From Nocardioides kongjuensis (lineage in GTDB: Bacteria; Actinomycetota; Actinomycetes; Propionibacteriales; Nocardioidaceae): a stretch of 64,000 nucleotides of DNA. Positions 44,301-52,533 of this stretch are shown here, piece by piece. Within the stretch, counting starts at the first letter, position 1. Each line of letters begins with the position of its first letter. The notes under the pieces are model-generated. The model saw only the letters and a program-made list of their open reading frames with translations. It made no database searches and had not been told where the DNA came from. Location of the stretch: positions 2,359,001-2,423,000 of the forward strand of contig NZ_JACCBF010000001.1 in assembly GCF_013409625.1 (NCBI RefSeq). The letters run 5' to 3'. The position numbers were made by a program, and so were the translations under genes.

Positions 44301-44551
44301 ACGATGTCCTTGACGTACCCGGTCAGCAGGTGACCGTAGTGCGGCAGGCCGTTGGCGAACGGCGGGCCGTCGTAGAAGACGAACTCGTTCTCGCCGTTGG
44401 CGCCGGGGTCGCGCTGCTCCACGCTCGCACGGAAGGTGTCGTCCTCGGCCCAGTAGGCGAGCACGCCCTCCTCGATGCGGGGGAACCGCGGCGAGCTCGG
44501 GACGGCACCCTGGCCGGCGGTCGGGTCGGTGGTGACCTTCGGATAGGTCAT
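41336..44551 (-). CDS. ileS: Isoleucyl-tRNA synthetase
   Basis: A 1071-residue class I synthetase that charges tRNA-Ile. The HIGH-type motif reads HYGH in [18 protein letters not shown], the KMSKS motif is [14 protein letters not shown], and editing-domain words include [14 protein letters not shown]. The length fits the long eukaryote-like IleS type (IleS2 style, without the C-terminal zinc finger), a form often linked to natural mupirocin tolerance; that link is family knowledge, not seen here. Expression is probably set by the T-box leader at 44552-44765. Confidence 0.96.
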   Translation of the reverse strand: MTYPKVTTDPTAGQGAVPSSPRFPRIEEGVLAYWAEDDTFRASVEQRDPGANGENEFVFYDGPPFANGLPHYGHLLTGYVKDIVPRYQTMRGKRVERRFGWDTHGLPAELEAMRLNGIKTTDEIVEMGIDKFNDACRASVLKYTGEWRDYVTRQARWVDFDNDYKTMNPEFMESVLWAFKSLFDKGLVYEGFRVLPYCWNDETPLSNHELRMDDDVYQMRQDPAVTVGFDVTTPGELQGAKLLIWTTTPWTLPSNLAVMVGSDIDYVVVEHDGERFVLAEARLSAYARELGEEPTITWRGKGSDLLGLTYAPPFSYFAGHENAFRVVAADEAVTTTDGSGLVHSAGAFGEVDKEVTDREGIEAVMPVGKDGRFTAPVTEYAGMLVFDANPHIIDDLKAGTGAVTPGTVLLRRETYDHSYPHCWRCREPLIYKGVSSWFVEVTAFKKRMAELNQEIRWVPEHIKDGQFGKWVDNARDWSITRNRFWGSPVPVWKSDDPAYPRIDVYGSFEEIERDFGRLPLNAQGQPDLHRPWVDDLTRPNPDDPTGRSTMRRVADVLDVWFDSGSMSFAQVHYPFENSEWFEQHFPADFIVEYIGQTRGWFYTLHILATALFDKPAFSSCISHGIVLGSDGNKMSKSLRNYPDVSEVFDRDGADAMRWFLMASPILRGGNLVVTEQGIRDAVRQVMIPLWNTWYFFALYANAEQYTATGRTDSTDPLDRYLLAKTRQYVEKLTAELDDYAIADACETTRSFLDVLTNWYVRRSRERFWEGKPEAFETLAAVLDVVCRAVAPLLPLTTEEIWRGLTGGRSVHLADWPDVSALPADDALVAAMDEVREVCSTTSALRKAAKLRNRLPLSGLTVVVSDPAALEPFAAIVADELNLKSVRLVGADSDEAAGYGVEQKLSVNARAAGPRLGKDVQLAIKGSKSGDWSVDASGAVVAGGLALVEGEYTLETVAGDAAEGTATGMLPGGGFVVLDTVVTPELAEEGLARDLVRAVQQARRDADFQVTDRIELVVSGTAAVLAAARAHEALIAGETLATSYAVAEEAPAGATEVVVGDGEKAAIAVALA

Positions 44552-44765
44552 CGGGCTTCGGTCTCCTGCGTCTGGGATTTCGTTGGTTGAGCTTGTCGAA
44601 ACCCAGGGACGATCCTCAGGACCGCGGTACCACCCTGCTTGTCCCGCTCGGGGACCACTTCGTTCACGGCTGTGACGGGCCTGCCCGCCGGGTTCTACTG
44701 ACCCCCGCCGACTGGTGGTGGCTTTCTTCCCGGAGCTCGCCGCTGATGACGGCTCGAACGCTGTG
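44552..44765 (-). promoter_or_regulatory. Translational T-box riboswitch of ileS with ultrashort Stem I
   Basis: The conserved T-box word AGGGTGGTACCGCGG is at 44636-44622. Stem I is short: GAGCCGTC-ATC-AGCGGCGAGCTC (about 44755-44733) with specifier codon ATC (44747-44745) for isoleucine. The Shine-Dalgarno region CAGGAGACCG (44568-44559) can pair with CGGTCCTG (44624-44617), just after the T-box word, to hide ribosome binding. Uncharged tRNA-Ile pairing with the T-box word would free it. There is no terminator, fitting the translational actinobacterial class. A TACGCT box at 44776-44771 is a likely promoter. This fills the 280-base gap between ileS and the DinB gene. Confidence 0.88.
44572..44606. 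repeat. REP-like hairpin inside the T-box expression platform
   Basis: CTGGG-A-TTTCG (44572-44582) pairs with CGAAACCCAG (44597-44606), one base bulged, around TTGGTTGAGCTTGT. The core GGTTGAGCTTGTCGAAACC resembles a palindromic word I recall as scattered in actinobacterial genomes. It lies exactly between the two arms of the sequestering helix. Confidence 0.6.
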
Positions 44766-44819
44766 CGCCAAGCGTACGGCGAGCGGCCGCCGTAGGGGAA
44801 ACCGGATTGCGCGCTGGCC

Positions 44820-44825
44820 TACGGT
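44820..44825 (+). promoter_or_regulatory. Putative -10 box (TACGGT) of the DinB-like gene
   Basis: TACGGT ends six bases before the ATG at 44832, the pattern of a leaderless transcript. Confidence 0.4.
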
Positions 44826-44831
44826 GAGCCC

Positions 44832-45314
44832 ATGACCGGCGAGCTGGCGAACCTGCGCGAGTACCTCACCCACTACCGCGAGACCCTGGAGCGCAAGTGC
44901 GCCGGGCTGACGCCCGAGCAGCTGGCGACCCGCTCGGTGCCGCCGAGCTCGATGAGCCTGCTGGGCATGGTCCGGCACCTGGCGCGGGTGGAGCACTTCT
45001 GGTTCCAGCGGGCGCTGGTCGAGGTCGAGGGCGAGCGGCTGTACGACGACGGGGACGCCGGGTTCGCCGTCGTCGAGCCGACCGAGGCGGCGGTGAGCGA
45101 GGCGTGGGCGGCCTGGCGCCACCAGGTCACGCTGGCCGACGCGTGGCTGGACCGGCTGACCGACGAGGGCCTGGGCCAGGTGGTGACCTTCCGCCAGGGC
45201 ACCGAGACCTCGAGCATCCGCGACATCCTGCTGCACATGGTCGAGGAGTACGCCCGGCACTGCGGCCACGCCGACCTGCTGCGCGAGTGCATCGACGGCG
45301 TCACCGGCGAGTGA
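44832..45314 (+). CDS. DinB/DUF664 family protein, first paralogue
   Basis: A 160-residue four-helix protein of the DinB-like (DUF664, mycothiol-dependent transferase-like) superfamily. Possible metal-binding His are in MVRHLARVEHFW and EEYARHCGHADLLRE. Members use thiols such as mycothiol or bacillithiol for detoxification; that is family knowledge. The next gene encodes a close paralogue seven bases away. It is divergent from ileS. This is not the DinB DNA polymerase. Confidence 0.85.
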   Translation: MTGELANLREYLTHYRETLERKCAGLTPEQLATRSVPPSSMSLLGMVRHLARVEHFWFQRALVEVEGERLYDDGDAGFAVVEPTEAAVSEAWAAWRHQVTLADAWLDRLTDEGLGQVVTFRQGTETSSIRDILLHMVEEYARHCGHADLLRECIDGVTGE

Positions 45315-45321
45315 GCCCGCG

Positions 45322-45852
45322 GTGACCGGCGCGACCGGCGAGACGGGCGGGACGGGCGAGCTGGCGAACTACCGCGACCACCTCGACCACTACCGCTCGA
45401 CGCTGGAGCGGTCCTGTTCCGGGCTGGACCCGGTGCAGCTGGCGAGCCGGTCGGTTCCACCGAGCACCCTGAGCCTGCTGGGGCTGGTCCGGCACCTGGC
45501 GTACGTCGAGCAGGCCTGGTTCCGGCGCGCGCTCCAGGCCGACCTCGACGAGCCGCGCCCGTTCACCGACCCGGCCGACCAGGACCTCGACTTCAACGCC
45601 GCCGTCGGCACGCAGGAGTGCGTCGACGAGGCGTTCGCCGAGTGGCGCCGGCAGGTGGCCCGTGCCGATGAGTGGCTGGACGCCCAGGACGATGCCGCCA
45701 TGGCCCGGGTCGTGGTCTACAACAGCGACGGCGCGACCACGCCCGTGCGCGACATCCTCGTGCACATGGTCGAGGAGTACGCCCGGCACTGCGGGCACGC
45801 CGACCTGCTGCGCGAGCGCATCGACGGCGTCACCGCCAGCCGACCGGCGTGA
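45322..45852 (+). CDS. DinB/DUF664 family protein, second paralogue
   Basis: A 176-residue paralogue of the gene before it, sharing SRSVPPSTLSLLGLVRHLAY and EEYARHCGHADLLRERIDGV. An extra loop is present at about residues 70-90. GTG start with a Gly/Thr-rich N-terminus (TGATGETGGTGE) absent from the first copy. The His residues of the predicted metal site remain, except that one His of the first copy (VEHFW) is Gln here (VEQAW), so metal binding may differ. Confidence 0.82.
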   Translation: MTGATGETGGTGELANYRDHLDHYRSTLERSCSGLDPVQLASRSVPPSTLSLLGLVRHLAYVEQAWFRRALQADLDEPRPFTDPADQDLDFNAAVGTQECVDEAFAEWRRQVARADEWLDAQDDAAMARVVVYNSDGATTPVRDILVHMVEEYARHCGHADLLRERIDGVTASRPA

Positions 45853-45898
45853 GCACCGCCACGTCGTCGCTGTCCCCGCGCTCCGGCACGATGGAGGG

Positions 45899-46693
45899 GT
45901 GAGCCACCTCCTCGACGACGCCGTGGCGTCGCAGCCCCTCGGCGACGGCGTGCACCGGGTCCACGTCACCGCCGACTGGAACACCGCGAACCAGACGCCG
46001 AACGGCGGCTACGTGCTGGCGCTGCTGCAGCACGCCGTGCTCCAGGAGTCGGCCCACCCCGACGCGCTGAGCATCTCGATCACCTACTTCCGCCCGGCCC
46101 TCCCCGGCCCGGCCGACATCCGGGTCCGGGAGGTCCGCAAGGGGCGCCGCGTGTCGACGTACGACGCCGTCCTGGTGCAGGACGGCAAGGAGGTCGCGCA
46201 CGCCGTCGTCAGCACCCACGACTGGGACGCCACGGGGACGGTCGAGCACACGCCGCACGCCGCACCCGTCGTGCCGCGTCCCGAGGAGTGCGCCGACGCG
46301 AGCGAGCTGATCCCGGCCGGGATGGTGCCGATCCTCGACCGCTACAGCTACCGTGCCCCCGTCGTCGCCGGCTGGCTGCGCGGCGAGCCCAGCGGTGTCA
46401 CCGAGTCGCTGTGCTGGATCCGCGCGGTCGACGAGCAGCCGGTCGACGCGCTGCTGGCCGGCGCGATGATCGACGCCTTCCCGCCGGTGACCGCCGAGAT
46501 CGGGCACCTCGCCTCGGCCACCATCCAGCTCACCGTCCACTACCGACGGCGCCCGGAGACGGTGTGGGCGCTGGGTCACGTCGTGACCCGCCACGTCATC
46601 GCCGGCTACCACGACGAGGACGTCGAGCTGTGGGACGAGCAGGGCCGGCTGATCGCGCAGGGACGCCAGCTCGCGATCCTGGCGGAGGGCTGA
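45899..46693 (+). CDS. Acyl-CoA thioesterase, double hot-dog (TesB-like)
   Basis: A 264-residue protein of two hot-dog folds (4HBT_3 type). Seen: [20 protein letters not shown] in the first and [20 protein letters not shown] in the second. It should hydrolyse acyl-CoA thioesters. GTG start placed six bases after CACGAT; GGAGGG lies too near to serve as a ribosome-binding site. It abuts the convergent lipoprotein gene with no gap. Substrate length is unknown. Confidence 0.85.
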   Translation: MSHLLDDAVASQPLGDGVHRVHVTADWNTANQTPNGGYVLALLQHAVLQESAHPDALSISITYFRPALPGPADIRVREVRKGRRVSTYDAVLVQDGKEVAHAVVSTHDWDATGTVEHTPHAAPVVPRPEECADASELIPAGMVPILDRYSYRAPVVAGWLRGEPSGVTESLCWIRAVDEQPVDALLAGAMIDAFPPVTAEIGHLASATIQLTVHYRRRPETVWALGHVVTRHVIAGYHDEDVELWDEQGRLIAQGRQLAILAEG

Positions 46694-47098
46694 TCACCGC
46701 TCCGCGACGGTGATCGTCGAGCCCGCGTCCAGCGTGGGCGTGCCGAAGCCGACCGAGCCGCCGCGCTCGAGGGAGAAGGCGGTGCACGGGTCGGCCACGT
46801 CGAAGCCGCCGTCCTCGCCCTCCGCCGCCATCGGCCTGCTGGTCTCCAGCGCCACCTGGTCACCGTCGACCTGGACGACGGTGACGACGACGTCGTCGTA
46901 CCCGACGAGGTCGACGGTGAAGGTCTCGCCCTCGTCGAGCTCGTGGGTCGTGACGACGGGCGCGGGCTGCTCGCGCGACCAGCCGCTCCAGCCCTGCACG
47001 GTCACCTCGAGGCGGACCGGTCCGTCGTCGCCGCAGCCTGCGAGCGGGAACAGCACGAGCATCAGGGGCGCGAGCAGGTGGCGGGGTCCGAGAGGCAT
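46694..47098 (-). CDS. Hypothetical small lipoprotein
   Basis: A 134-residue exported protein. The signal peptide [19 protein letters not shown] ends in lipobox LAGC (Cys about 22). The mature domain is beta-rich and acidic with one further Cys ([12 protein letters not shown]). No family recognised. It converges with the thioesterase gene, stop codons touching, and is divergent from dapD (58 bases). Confidence 0.65.
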   Translation of the reverse strand: MPLGPRHLLAPLMLVLFPLAGCGDDGPVRLEVTVQGWSGWSREQPAPVVTTHELDEGETFTVDLVGYDDVVVTVVQVDGDQVALETSRPMAAEGEDGGFDVADPCTAFSLERGGSVGFGTPTLDAGSTITVAER

Positions 47099-47142
47099 GT
47101 CCGTCGGACGACGCCGACGCGTCCCCGGTTCCCCGCAGCACC

Positions 47143-47148
47143 TAGAAT
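47143..47148 (+). promoter_or_regulatory. Putative -10 box (TAGAAT) of dapD
   Basis: TAGAAT ends eight bases before the GTG at 47157, suggesting leaderless translation. Confidence 0.45.
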
Positions 47149-47156
47149 CTCCTCAC

Positions 47157-48095
47157 GTGACTGCCGCTTGGGGCTTCGGCCTGACGACCTACGCCGCCGA
47201 CCAGACCGTTCTCGACACCTGGTTCCCCGCCCCCGCGCTGGGCGAGAAGCCCGCCGACGCGCAGGCTCCCGCCGAGCTGGTCGCGCTCGAGGGCACCGAC
47301 GAGGCGCGTGGGGTCACCCGCAAGGTCAACCTGGTCGAGATCGCCGACCTGGCCGCCGCCCCCGTTGACACCACCGATGTCTGGCTGCGCCTGCACCTGC
47401 TGTCGACGCGGCTGGTCCAGCCGCACGGGCAGAACCTCGACGGCATCTTCGGCCTGCTGACCAACGTGGTGTGGACCTCCGCCGGCCCGTGCGCGGTCGA
47501 GGGCTTCGAGCTCACCCGCCTCCGGCTGCAGGCCGCGGGCCAGCACGTCACCGTGTACGGCGTCGACAAGTTCCCGCGCCTGGTCGACTACGTCATCCCC
47601 GCCGGTGTGCGGATCGCCGACGCCGACCGGGTCCGCCTCGGCGCACACCTCGCCGCGGGCACCACCGTCATGCACGAGGGCTTCGTCAACTTCAACGCCG
47701 GCACGCTCGGCACCTCGATGGTCGAGGGCCGGATCTCGGCCGGGGTCGTCGTGGGCGACGGCTCCGACATCGGCGGCGGCGCCTCGATCATGGGCACCCT
47801 GTCCGGCGGCGGCAAGCAGGTCATCTCGGTCGGCCAGCGCTGCCTGCTCGGCGCCAACGCCGGCATCGGCATCTCGCTCGGCGACGACTGCGTCGTCGAG
47901 GCCGGCTGCTACGTCACCGCCGGCACCAAGGTCACCGTGCTCGAGCCCGGCCGGGACGCCCGCGTCGTGAAGGCGGCCGACCTGTCCGGCGCCAGCAACG
48001 TGCTGTTCCGCCGCAACTCCGTCTCCGGCACGATCGAGGCGGTTCCGTGGCAGGGCGAGGGGATCGCCCTGAACGCCGCGCTGCACGCCAACTGA
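47157..48095 (+). CDS. dapD: Tetrahydrodipicolinate N-succinyltransferase (DapD)
   Basis: A 312-residue left-handed beta-helix acyltransferase. It transfers succinyl from succinyl-CoA to tetrahydrodipicolinate in the succinylase branch of lysine and diaminopimelate synthesis. Seen: [37 protein letters not shown] and [20 protein letters not shown]. The N-terminal half has the actinobacterial DapD form ([20 protein letters not shown]). Transcribed opposite to dapE and dapC. Confidence 0.95.
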   Translation: MTAAWGFGLTTYAADQTVLDTWFPAPALGEKPADAQAPAELVALEGTDEARGVTRKVNLVEIADLAAAPVDTTDVWLRLHLLSTRLVQPHGQNLDGIFGLLTNVVWTSAGPCAVEGFELTRLRLQAAGQHVTVYGVDKFPRLVDYVIPAGVRIADADRVRLGAHLAAGTTVMHEGFVNFNAGTLGTSMVEGRISAGVVVGDGSDIGGGASIMGTLSGGGKQVISVGQRCLLGANAGIGISLGDDCVVEAGCYVTAGTKVTVLEPGRDARVVKAADLSGASNVLFRRNSVSGTIEAVPWQGEGIALNAALHAN

Positions 48096-48147
48096 GCGCG
48101 CTGCTCGCCGTACCGCCGCGTCACCACCCCCCACGCACACTGGTCCC

Positions 48148-49035
48148 GTGAAGCGCAGGGCCTGGGGCGTCGTCGTCGCCGTCACGGTCCTCGCGACCGC
48201 GGTGGCGATCGGCATCGGCGTGCTCCGGGCCACCGACGAGCTCGTGGGCGGCCCGAGCGGCGACTGCACGGTCACCGTCGGCGGTCACACCGTCGACATC
48301 AGCGGCGAGCAGGCCGAGAACGCGGCGCTGATCGCCTCGATCGCCGTCCGCCGCGGGCTGCCCGCCCGGGCGACGTCGATCGCGCTCGCGACGGCCTACC
48401 AGGAGTCGAAGCTGCAGAACATCGACTACGGGGACCGCGACTCGCTCGGCCTGTTCCAGCAGCGCCCCTCGCAGGGCTGGGGCACCCGCGAGCAGATCCT
48501 GGACCCGGAGTACGCGACCAATGCGTTCTACGACGCGCTGGTGAAGGTCGACGGCTACCAGACCATGGAGATCACGGTCGCGGCCCAGCGGGTGCAGCGC
48601 TCCGCCTTCCCCGACGCGTACGCCGACCACGAGGCCGACGGCCGCGCGCTGGCCTCGGCGCTGTCGGGCCACTCCCCCGCCACGTTCAGCTGCGACCTCG
48701 CCGGTGGCGCCCCGACCGCCGACGCCGAGCTCACCGGGACCGGGCTGACGCCGCGGGCCGACGCGGTGCGCAAGGAGCTGCTGAGGCACTTCGGGCGGCT
48801 GACCTTCGGCGAGAACCCGACCGGTGGCCGCGGCGTGGACGTCGTCGCCGCGCGGGGCAGGGCGGGCACCGTGCGGGGCTGGGCGATCGCGCACTGGACG
48901 GTCGCGAACGCCGCGCGGCTCGAGGTGCGCACCGTGCGCTTCGACACGATGGTGTGGACCGCCGGCCGCGACGGGTGGCGCCGGGACGACGCCGCCGCCG
49001 ACCGCGACCACGTCCGCGTCGACGTGTTCAGGTGA
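48148..49035 (+). CDS. Membrane-anchored protein with lysozyme-like domain, function unknown
   Basis: A 295-residue protein. An N-terminal helix (GVVVAVTVLATAVAIGIGVL) anchors it, and the outer part begins with a lysozyme/transglycosylase-like stretch: ALATAYQESKLQNIDYGDRD, then SLGLFQQRPSQGWGT. The E in YQESKL and the GLFQQRP word look like the SLT/goose-lysozyme core. The C-terminal 90 residues resemble no family I know. Two Cys (GDCTVTV, FSCDL) may pair. GTG start six bases after CACACT. Likely works at the cell wall; enzymatic activity is unproven. Confidence 0.7.
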   Translation: MKRRAWGVVVAVTVLATAVAIGIGVLRATDELVGGPSGDCTVTVGGHTVDISGEQAENAALIASIAVRRGLPARATSIALATAYQESKLQNIDYGDRDSLGLFQQRPSQGWGTREQILDPEYATNAFYDALVKVDGYQTMEITVAAQRVQRSAFPDAYADHEADGRALASALSGHSPATFSCDLAGGAPTADAELTGTGLTPRADAVRKELLRHFGRLTFGENPTGGRGVDVVAARGRAGTVRGWAIAHWTVANAARLEVRTVRFDTMVWTAGRDGWRRDDAAADRDHVRVDVFR

Positions 49036-50935
49036 CCACCTCCCAGGTCAGCGGCACGACCGGGTCGGGCACGTAGCTGCAGCAGGCGCCGGTCCGCACG
49101 GCCCGGCTCAGGTGGCCACCGAGCTCGGGGTGCACCTCCGCGATCCGCGCCAGCGCGTAGCGCAGCGACCGGGTGACGCTGGTCCGCGCGCGCTCGGCGG
49201 TGCCGCCGGTGACCCGCGCGCGGCCGCCGAGGCCGACCGCGCCGGCGAGCTCGGCGAGCAGGTAGTCACGGTCGCGCTGGGCGAGCTGCCGCCGCGCCTC
49301 GTCGTGGTCGCGCTCAGCCTCGGCCAGGTCGTCCTCGACCTCGGCCAGCCGTCGGCGGTACGACGCCCGCGCCTCGTCGTCGAGCACCGGCAACCCCTGC
49401 TCGACCAGCCCGGCGCCGGCCAGGTCGAGCGCCGGGACCTCGCGGCCGGGGCTGGCCAGCAGCTGGGCGAGCAGCTGCACGCCCTTGAGGTCGGGCAGCC
49501 AGGCCTCGGTGCCGTCGTACCCCAGGCGCCAGCGGTCGCCGTCACGGACCAGGGTGGCGGCACGGCCGGCGCTCGGCGTGCCCCGGTCGCCCAGCAGTTC
49601 TGCCACCTCCGCTGCCCTGCCCACGGCGCCGAAGGACGCGAAGGCGGCGGCCGCGGCCTCCCACTCGAGCCGCGCCAGCTCCTCGTCACCGCACGCGCGG
49701 TGGGCGTGCCCGAGCACGAGTCGCGCGCACGCGGCGTCGTAGGGCGCCGCCAGGTCGGCCCACGCGGCGACGGCGGTCCGGGCGGGCCCGAGGGCCAGCG
49801 AGGGATCCGTGCCGAGCAGCGCAGCGCGGGCCCGGGCGAGGGCGGCGTCGGCGTGCAGGGCCGTGCTCGGGTAGCGGGCGACGATCCGCTCCAGCTCGGC
49901 AGCAGCGTGCTCGGCTGCTGCGGCGTCGGACGCGGCCACGGCGATCTCGGACTGAGCGGCGAGCAGCGGCACCAGCCGCAGGTCGCCGAAGGGCGGGCGC
50001 TCCTTCCACGGCACGTCCATCGGGTGCGCGACCTCGTCGCGCACCATCGCCGCCGCACCGGCGACGTCGCCGCGGGCCAGCCGCAGCAGCCCCAGCCCGG
50101 GTTGGGGTGACCAGGCGTGCTCGTGGGCCTCGCGGTAGGCGGCCTCGGCACCGTCGAGGTCGCCACGACGCAGCCGGACGTTCCCGAGCTCGACGAGCGG
50201 CCAGCCGTACTCGCGGCGCAGCCACGGACGCAGCTCGTCGCACGCCGCCAGCGCCTCCGCCTCGGCGGCGTCCGCCGGACCGGAGAACCGGAGCAGCTCG
50301 GCCCGGTGCACCCGGCAGCGGCCGTGGGTGGCACCGAACGCCGGGCCGTGCCGCCAGCGCTCCATCACGTCGGTCCACTCCCGGGCCCGGTCGTGGCGGC
50401 CGAGCCACAGCGCGGCGCAGATCAGCTCGCAGTAGACGTTGCCGGTGGTGAGCGGGTCGAAGGAGCCGGCCGCGAGGTCGACCGCCAGCTCGTCGAGCAG
50501 GTCGATCCCCTCGTCGACGTCACCGCGGTGGATGGCGAGCCGGGCCAGGGCGACCCGGCCCAGCCCGCGGGCCGGGTCGACGCCGAACTCCTCACCGAGG
50601 GCGACCGCCTCGCGGGCCGGTCCGAGGGCACCGTCCGGGTCACCGGAGAGGAACCGCTCGTAGGTGCGGATGACCGCGAGCAGCGCGTGCACCGGTCCCG
50701 GGTCGGCGTCGCCGAGCAGCCGGCGCACCCGCGCGGTCCAGCCCCGGACCGGCGCGAGCAGACCGGTCTCGCAGAGCAGGTTGAGCGCCACGAGGGCGCC
50801 GGCCCGGGCAGCGGCGCCCGTCTCGCCGGCGGCCAGGTGGGCGTCGTACATCTGCTCCCAGGCCGCGACCGCGCCCTCGAGGTCGCCCGCGGCGTACCGC
50901 TCGAGCGCCTGCCGCTCGAGGTCGTCGGGGGCCAT
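49028..50935 (-). CDS. TPR-rich regulatory protein with a conserved C-terminal domain
   Basis: A 635-residue soluble protein. Residues 1-450 are Ala-rich helical repeats of TPR type (ALERYAAGDLEGAVAAWEQM at the start). The C-terminal 150 residues (LPDLKGVQLLAQLLASPGRE, VLDDEARASYRRRLAEVEDD, RTSVTRSLRYALARI, RTGACCSYVPDP) match a domain found at the end of actinobacterial LuxR/AAA-type regulators. No nucleotide-binding or HTH part was seen, so it may act by protein contacts. ATG at 50935 chosen over GTG at 50950. It is divergent from the cupin gene, with a palindrome between, and overlaps the 48148 gene end by eight bases. Confidence 0.72.
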   Translation of the reverse strand: MAPDDLERQALERYAAGDLEGAVAAWEQMYDAHLAAGETGAAARAGALVALNLLCETGLLAPVRGWTARVRRLLGDADPGPVHALLAVIRTYERFLSGDPDGALGPAREAVALGEEFGVDPARGLGRVALARLAIHRGDVDEGIDLLDELAVDLAAGSFDPLTTGNVYCELICAALWLGRHDRAREWTDVMERWRHGPAFGATHGRCRVHRAELLRFSGPADAAEAEALAACDELRPWLRREYGWPLVELGNVRLRRGDLDGAEAAYREAHEHAWSPQPGLGLLRLARGDVAGAAAMVRDEVAHPMDVPWKERPPFGDLRLVPLLAAQSEIAVAASDAAAAEHAAAELERIVARYPSTALHADAALARARAALLGTDPSLALGPARTAVAAWADLAAPYDAACARLVLGHAHRACGDEELARLEWEAAAAAFASFGAVGRAAEVAELLGDRGTPSAGRAATLVRDGDRWRLGYDGTEAWLPDLKGVQLLAQLLASPGREVPALDLAGAGLVEQGLPVLDDEARASYRRRLAEVEDDLAEAERDHDEARRQLAQRDRDYLLAELAGAVGLGGRARVTGGTAERARTSVTRSLRYALARIAEVHPELGGHLSRAVRTGACCSYVPDPVVPLTWEVVT

Positions 50936-50943
50936 GTCGCATT

Positions 50944-50960
50944 GTGACACCGGTTGTCAC
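50944..50960. promoter_or_regulatory. Candidate operator: perfect palindrome GTGACA-CCGGT-TGTCAC
   Basis: Six-base arms with a five-base spacer in the 63-base region between the divergent TPR regulator and cupin genes. On the minus strand it covers a CACAAT -10-like box (50946-50941), so binding could block the regulator gene. Confidence 0.5.
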
Positions 50961-50998
50961 GCCTCAGGGGTGAACCGCTCCCCGAGGAAGGAACCGCC

Positions 50999-51388
50999 AT
51001 GCACGTGAGGACCGACGACCTACCGATCAAGATGAACGCCCTGGGCGCCACCGCCCGCCACCTCGGCGACTTCGGCACCGCCCACGGCCCGCTCGCGGCC
51101 GAGCACCTCCGGCTGGCCGCCGGCGTCGACGTCGCGCCGCTCCTCGCCGGTCTCGACGACGGCCTGTGCTTCGCCGCGCACTGGGGCTACCTGGTGCGGG
51201 GTCGCGTCGTCGTGACGTACGGCGACGGCTCGACCGAGACCTGCAGTGCCGGCGAGGTCGTGCACTGGCCGGCCGGGCACACGGTGCGGGTCGAGGAGGA
51301 CGCCGAGCTGGTGATGTTCAGCCCGGCCGCCGAGCACCTCGCCGTGATGAACCACATGCTGGGGGTGCTGGCGACGATCCCCGCCTAG
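50999..51388 (+). CDS. Cupin-fold protein
   Basis: A 129-residue single cupin. The second cupin motif is GEVVHWPAGHTV, and the first is loose (FAAHWGYLVRGRVVVTYGDG). His and Asp/Glu positions could bind a metal. ATG preceded by AGGAAGG. It is divergent from the TPR regulator and probably controlled through the palindrome between them. It ends 12 bases from the dapC stop, convergent. Substrate unknown. Confidence 0.78.
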   Translation: MHVRTDDLPIKMNALGATARHLGDFGTAHGPLAAEHLRLAAGVDVAPLLAGLDDGLCFAAHWGYLVRGRVVVTYGDGSTETCSAGEVVHWPAGHTVRVEEDAELVMFSPAAEHLAVMNHMLGVLATIPA

Positions 51389-51399
51389 GGACGGACTCC

Positions 51400-52515
51400 T
51401 CAGGCCGTGAGCCGCGCGGCCGCGGCGGCGATCCGCTCGTCCGTCGCGGTCAGCGCGATCCGGACGTGGTGGGAGCCGGCCGCGCCGTAGAAGGTGCCCG
51501 GCGCCACCAGGATGCCCTGGGCGGCGAGGTCGGCCACCATCTGCCAGCAGTCGGGGCCGTCGGGCCCCTTCGTGGTCCACAGGTAGAGCGAGGCCTCGGA
51601 GTGGTCGATCGTGTAGCCCGCGGCCTCGAGCGCCGCGCGGAGCGTTGTACGGCGCGCGCGGTAGCGCTCGTGCTGCTCCTTGACGTGCACCTCGTCGCCG
51701 AGGACGGCCGCCATGACGTGCTGCTGCGGCGCGGGCATCATCAGGCCCATGTTCTTGCGGACCGCGAGCAGCTCGGCGATCACGTCGCGGTCGCCGGCGA
51801 CGAACGCACAGCGGTAGCCGGCGAGGTTGGAGCGCTTCGACAGCGAGTGGACGACGAGGATGCCCTCGGCCGAGCCGCCCGAGATGTCGGGGTGGAGGAC
51901 GGAGCGTGCCTCGCCCTCCCACACGCAGTCGAGGTAGCACTCGTCGGACACGAGCAGCACGCCGCGCTCGCGGCACCAGTCGACGACCTTCTTGAGGTGC
52001 TCGTCCGGGAGCACCCGGCCCGACGGGTTCGAGGGCGAGTTGACCCACAGCAGCTTCGGCGTCTCGGGGCCGAAGGCGGTGAGTGAGTCGGTGGCGACGG
52101 CCTTCGCGCCGACCAGCGCGGCGCCGACCTCGTAGGTCGGGTAGGCCAGTGCCGGGTAGCCGATCAGGTCGCCCGGCCCGAGGCCGAGGTAGGAGGGCAG
52201 CGAGGCGATGAACTCCTTGGAGCCGATCAGCGGGAGGACCTGGTCGAGGCCCAGCCCGGTCACGCCGTGGGTGCCGGCGAGCCAGTCGACGACCGACTGC
52301 CGGACCTCGGGCGTGCCGATGGTGAGCGGGTACCCCGGGGAGTCGACGGCCGCCGTCAGCGCGGCGCGGGCGACCTCGGGCGTCGGGTCGACCGGCGTAC
52401 CGATCGACAGGTCGACGATCCCGTCGGCGTGCTCACGCGCCTGCGCGGCGTACTGGGGCAGCTTGTCCCAGGGGAAGTCGGGCAGCCGGCCCGAGACGGC
52501 ACCCAGTGTCACCAT
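51400..52515 (-). CDS. dapC: Succinyldiaminopimelate transaminase (DapC)
   Basis: A 371-residue PLP aminotransferase of fold type I. The cofactor Lys is in VVHSLSKRSNLAGYRCAF, and NSPSNPSGRVLPDEHLKKVV and LLVSDECYLDCVWEG are family words. It transfers the amino group from glutamate in the succinylase branch of lysine synthesis. The start follows the ferredoxin stop by 18 bases; fdx-dapC pairing is conserved in actinobacteria (Rv1177-Rv1178). Confidence 0.9.
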   Translation of the reverse strand: MVTLGAVSGRLPDFPWDKLPQYAAQAREHADGIVDLSIGTPVDPTPEVARAALTAAVDSPGYPLTIGTPEVRQSVVDWLAGTHGVTGLGLDQVLPLIGSKEFIASLPSYLGLGPGDLIGYPALAYPTYEVGAALVGAKAVATDSLTAFGPETPKLLWVNSPSNPSGRVLPDEHLKKVVDWCRERGVLLVSDECYLDCVWEGEARSVLHPDISGGSAEGILVVHSLSKRSNLAGYRCAFVAGDRDVIAELLAVRKNMGLMMPAPQQHVMAAVLGDEVHVKEQHERYRARRTTLRAALEAAGYTIDHSEASLYLWTTKGPDGPDCWQMVADLAAQGILVAPGTFYGAAGSHHVRIALTATDERIAAAAARLTA

Positions 52516-52533
52516 CGCGGTTCGGTCGGCCCC

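Noticed and set aside
41462..44590. A 1042-codon open frame opposite ileS
   Set aside because: Shadow of ileS codon bias, no recognisable domain and no plausible start signal.
44832..45852. DinB as DNA polymerase IV
   Set aside because: These are short four-helix DUF664 proteins unrelated to the polymerase of the same name.
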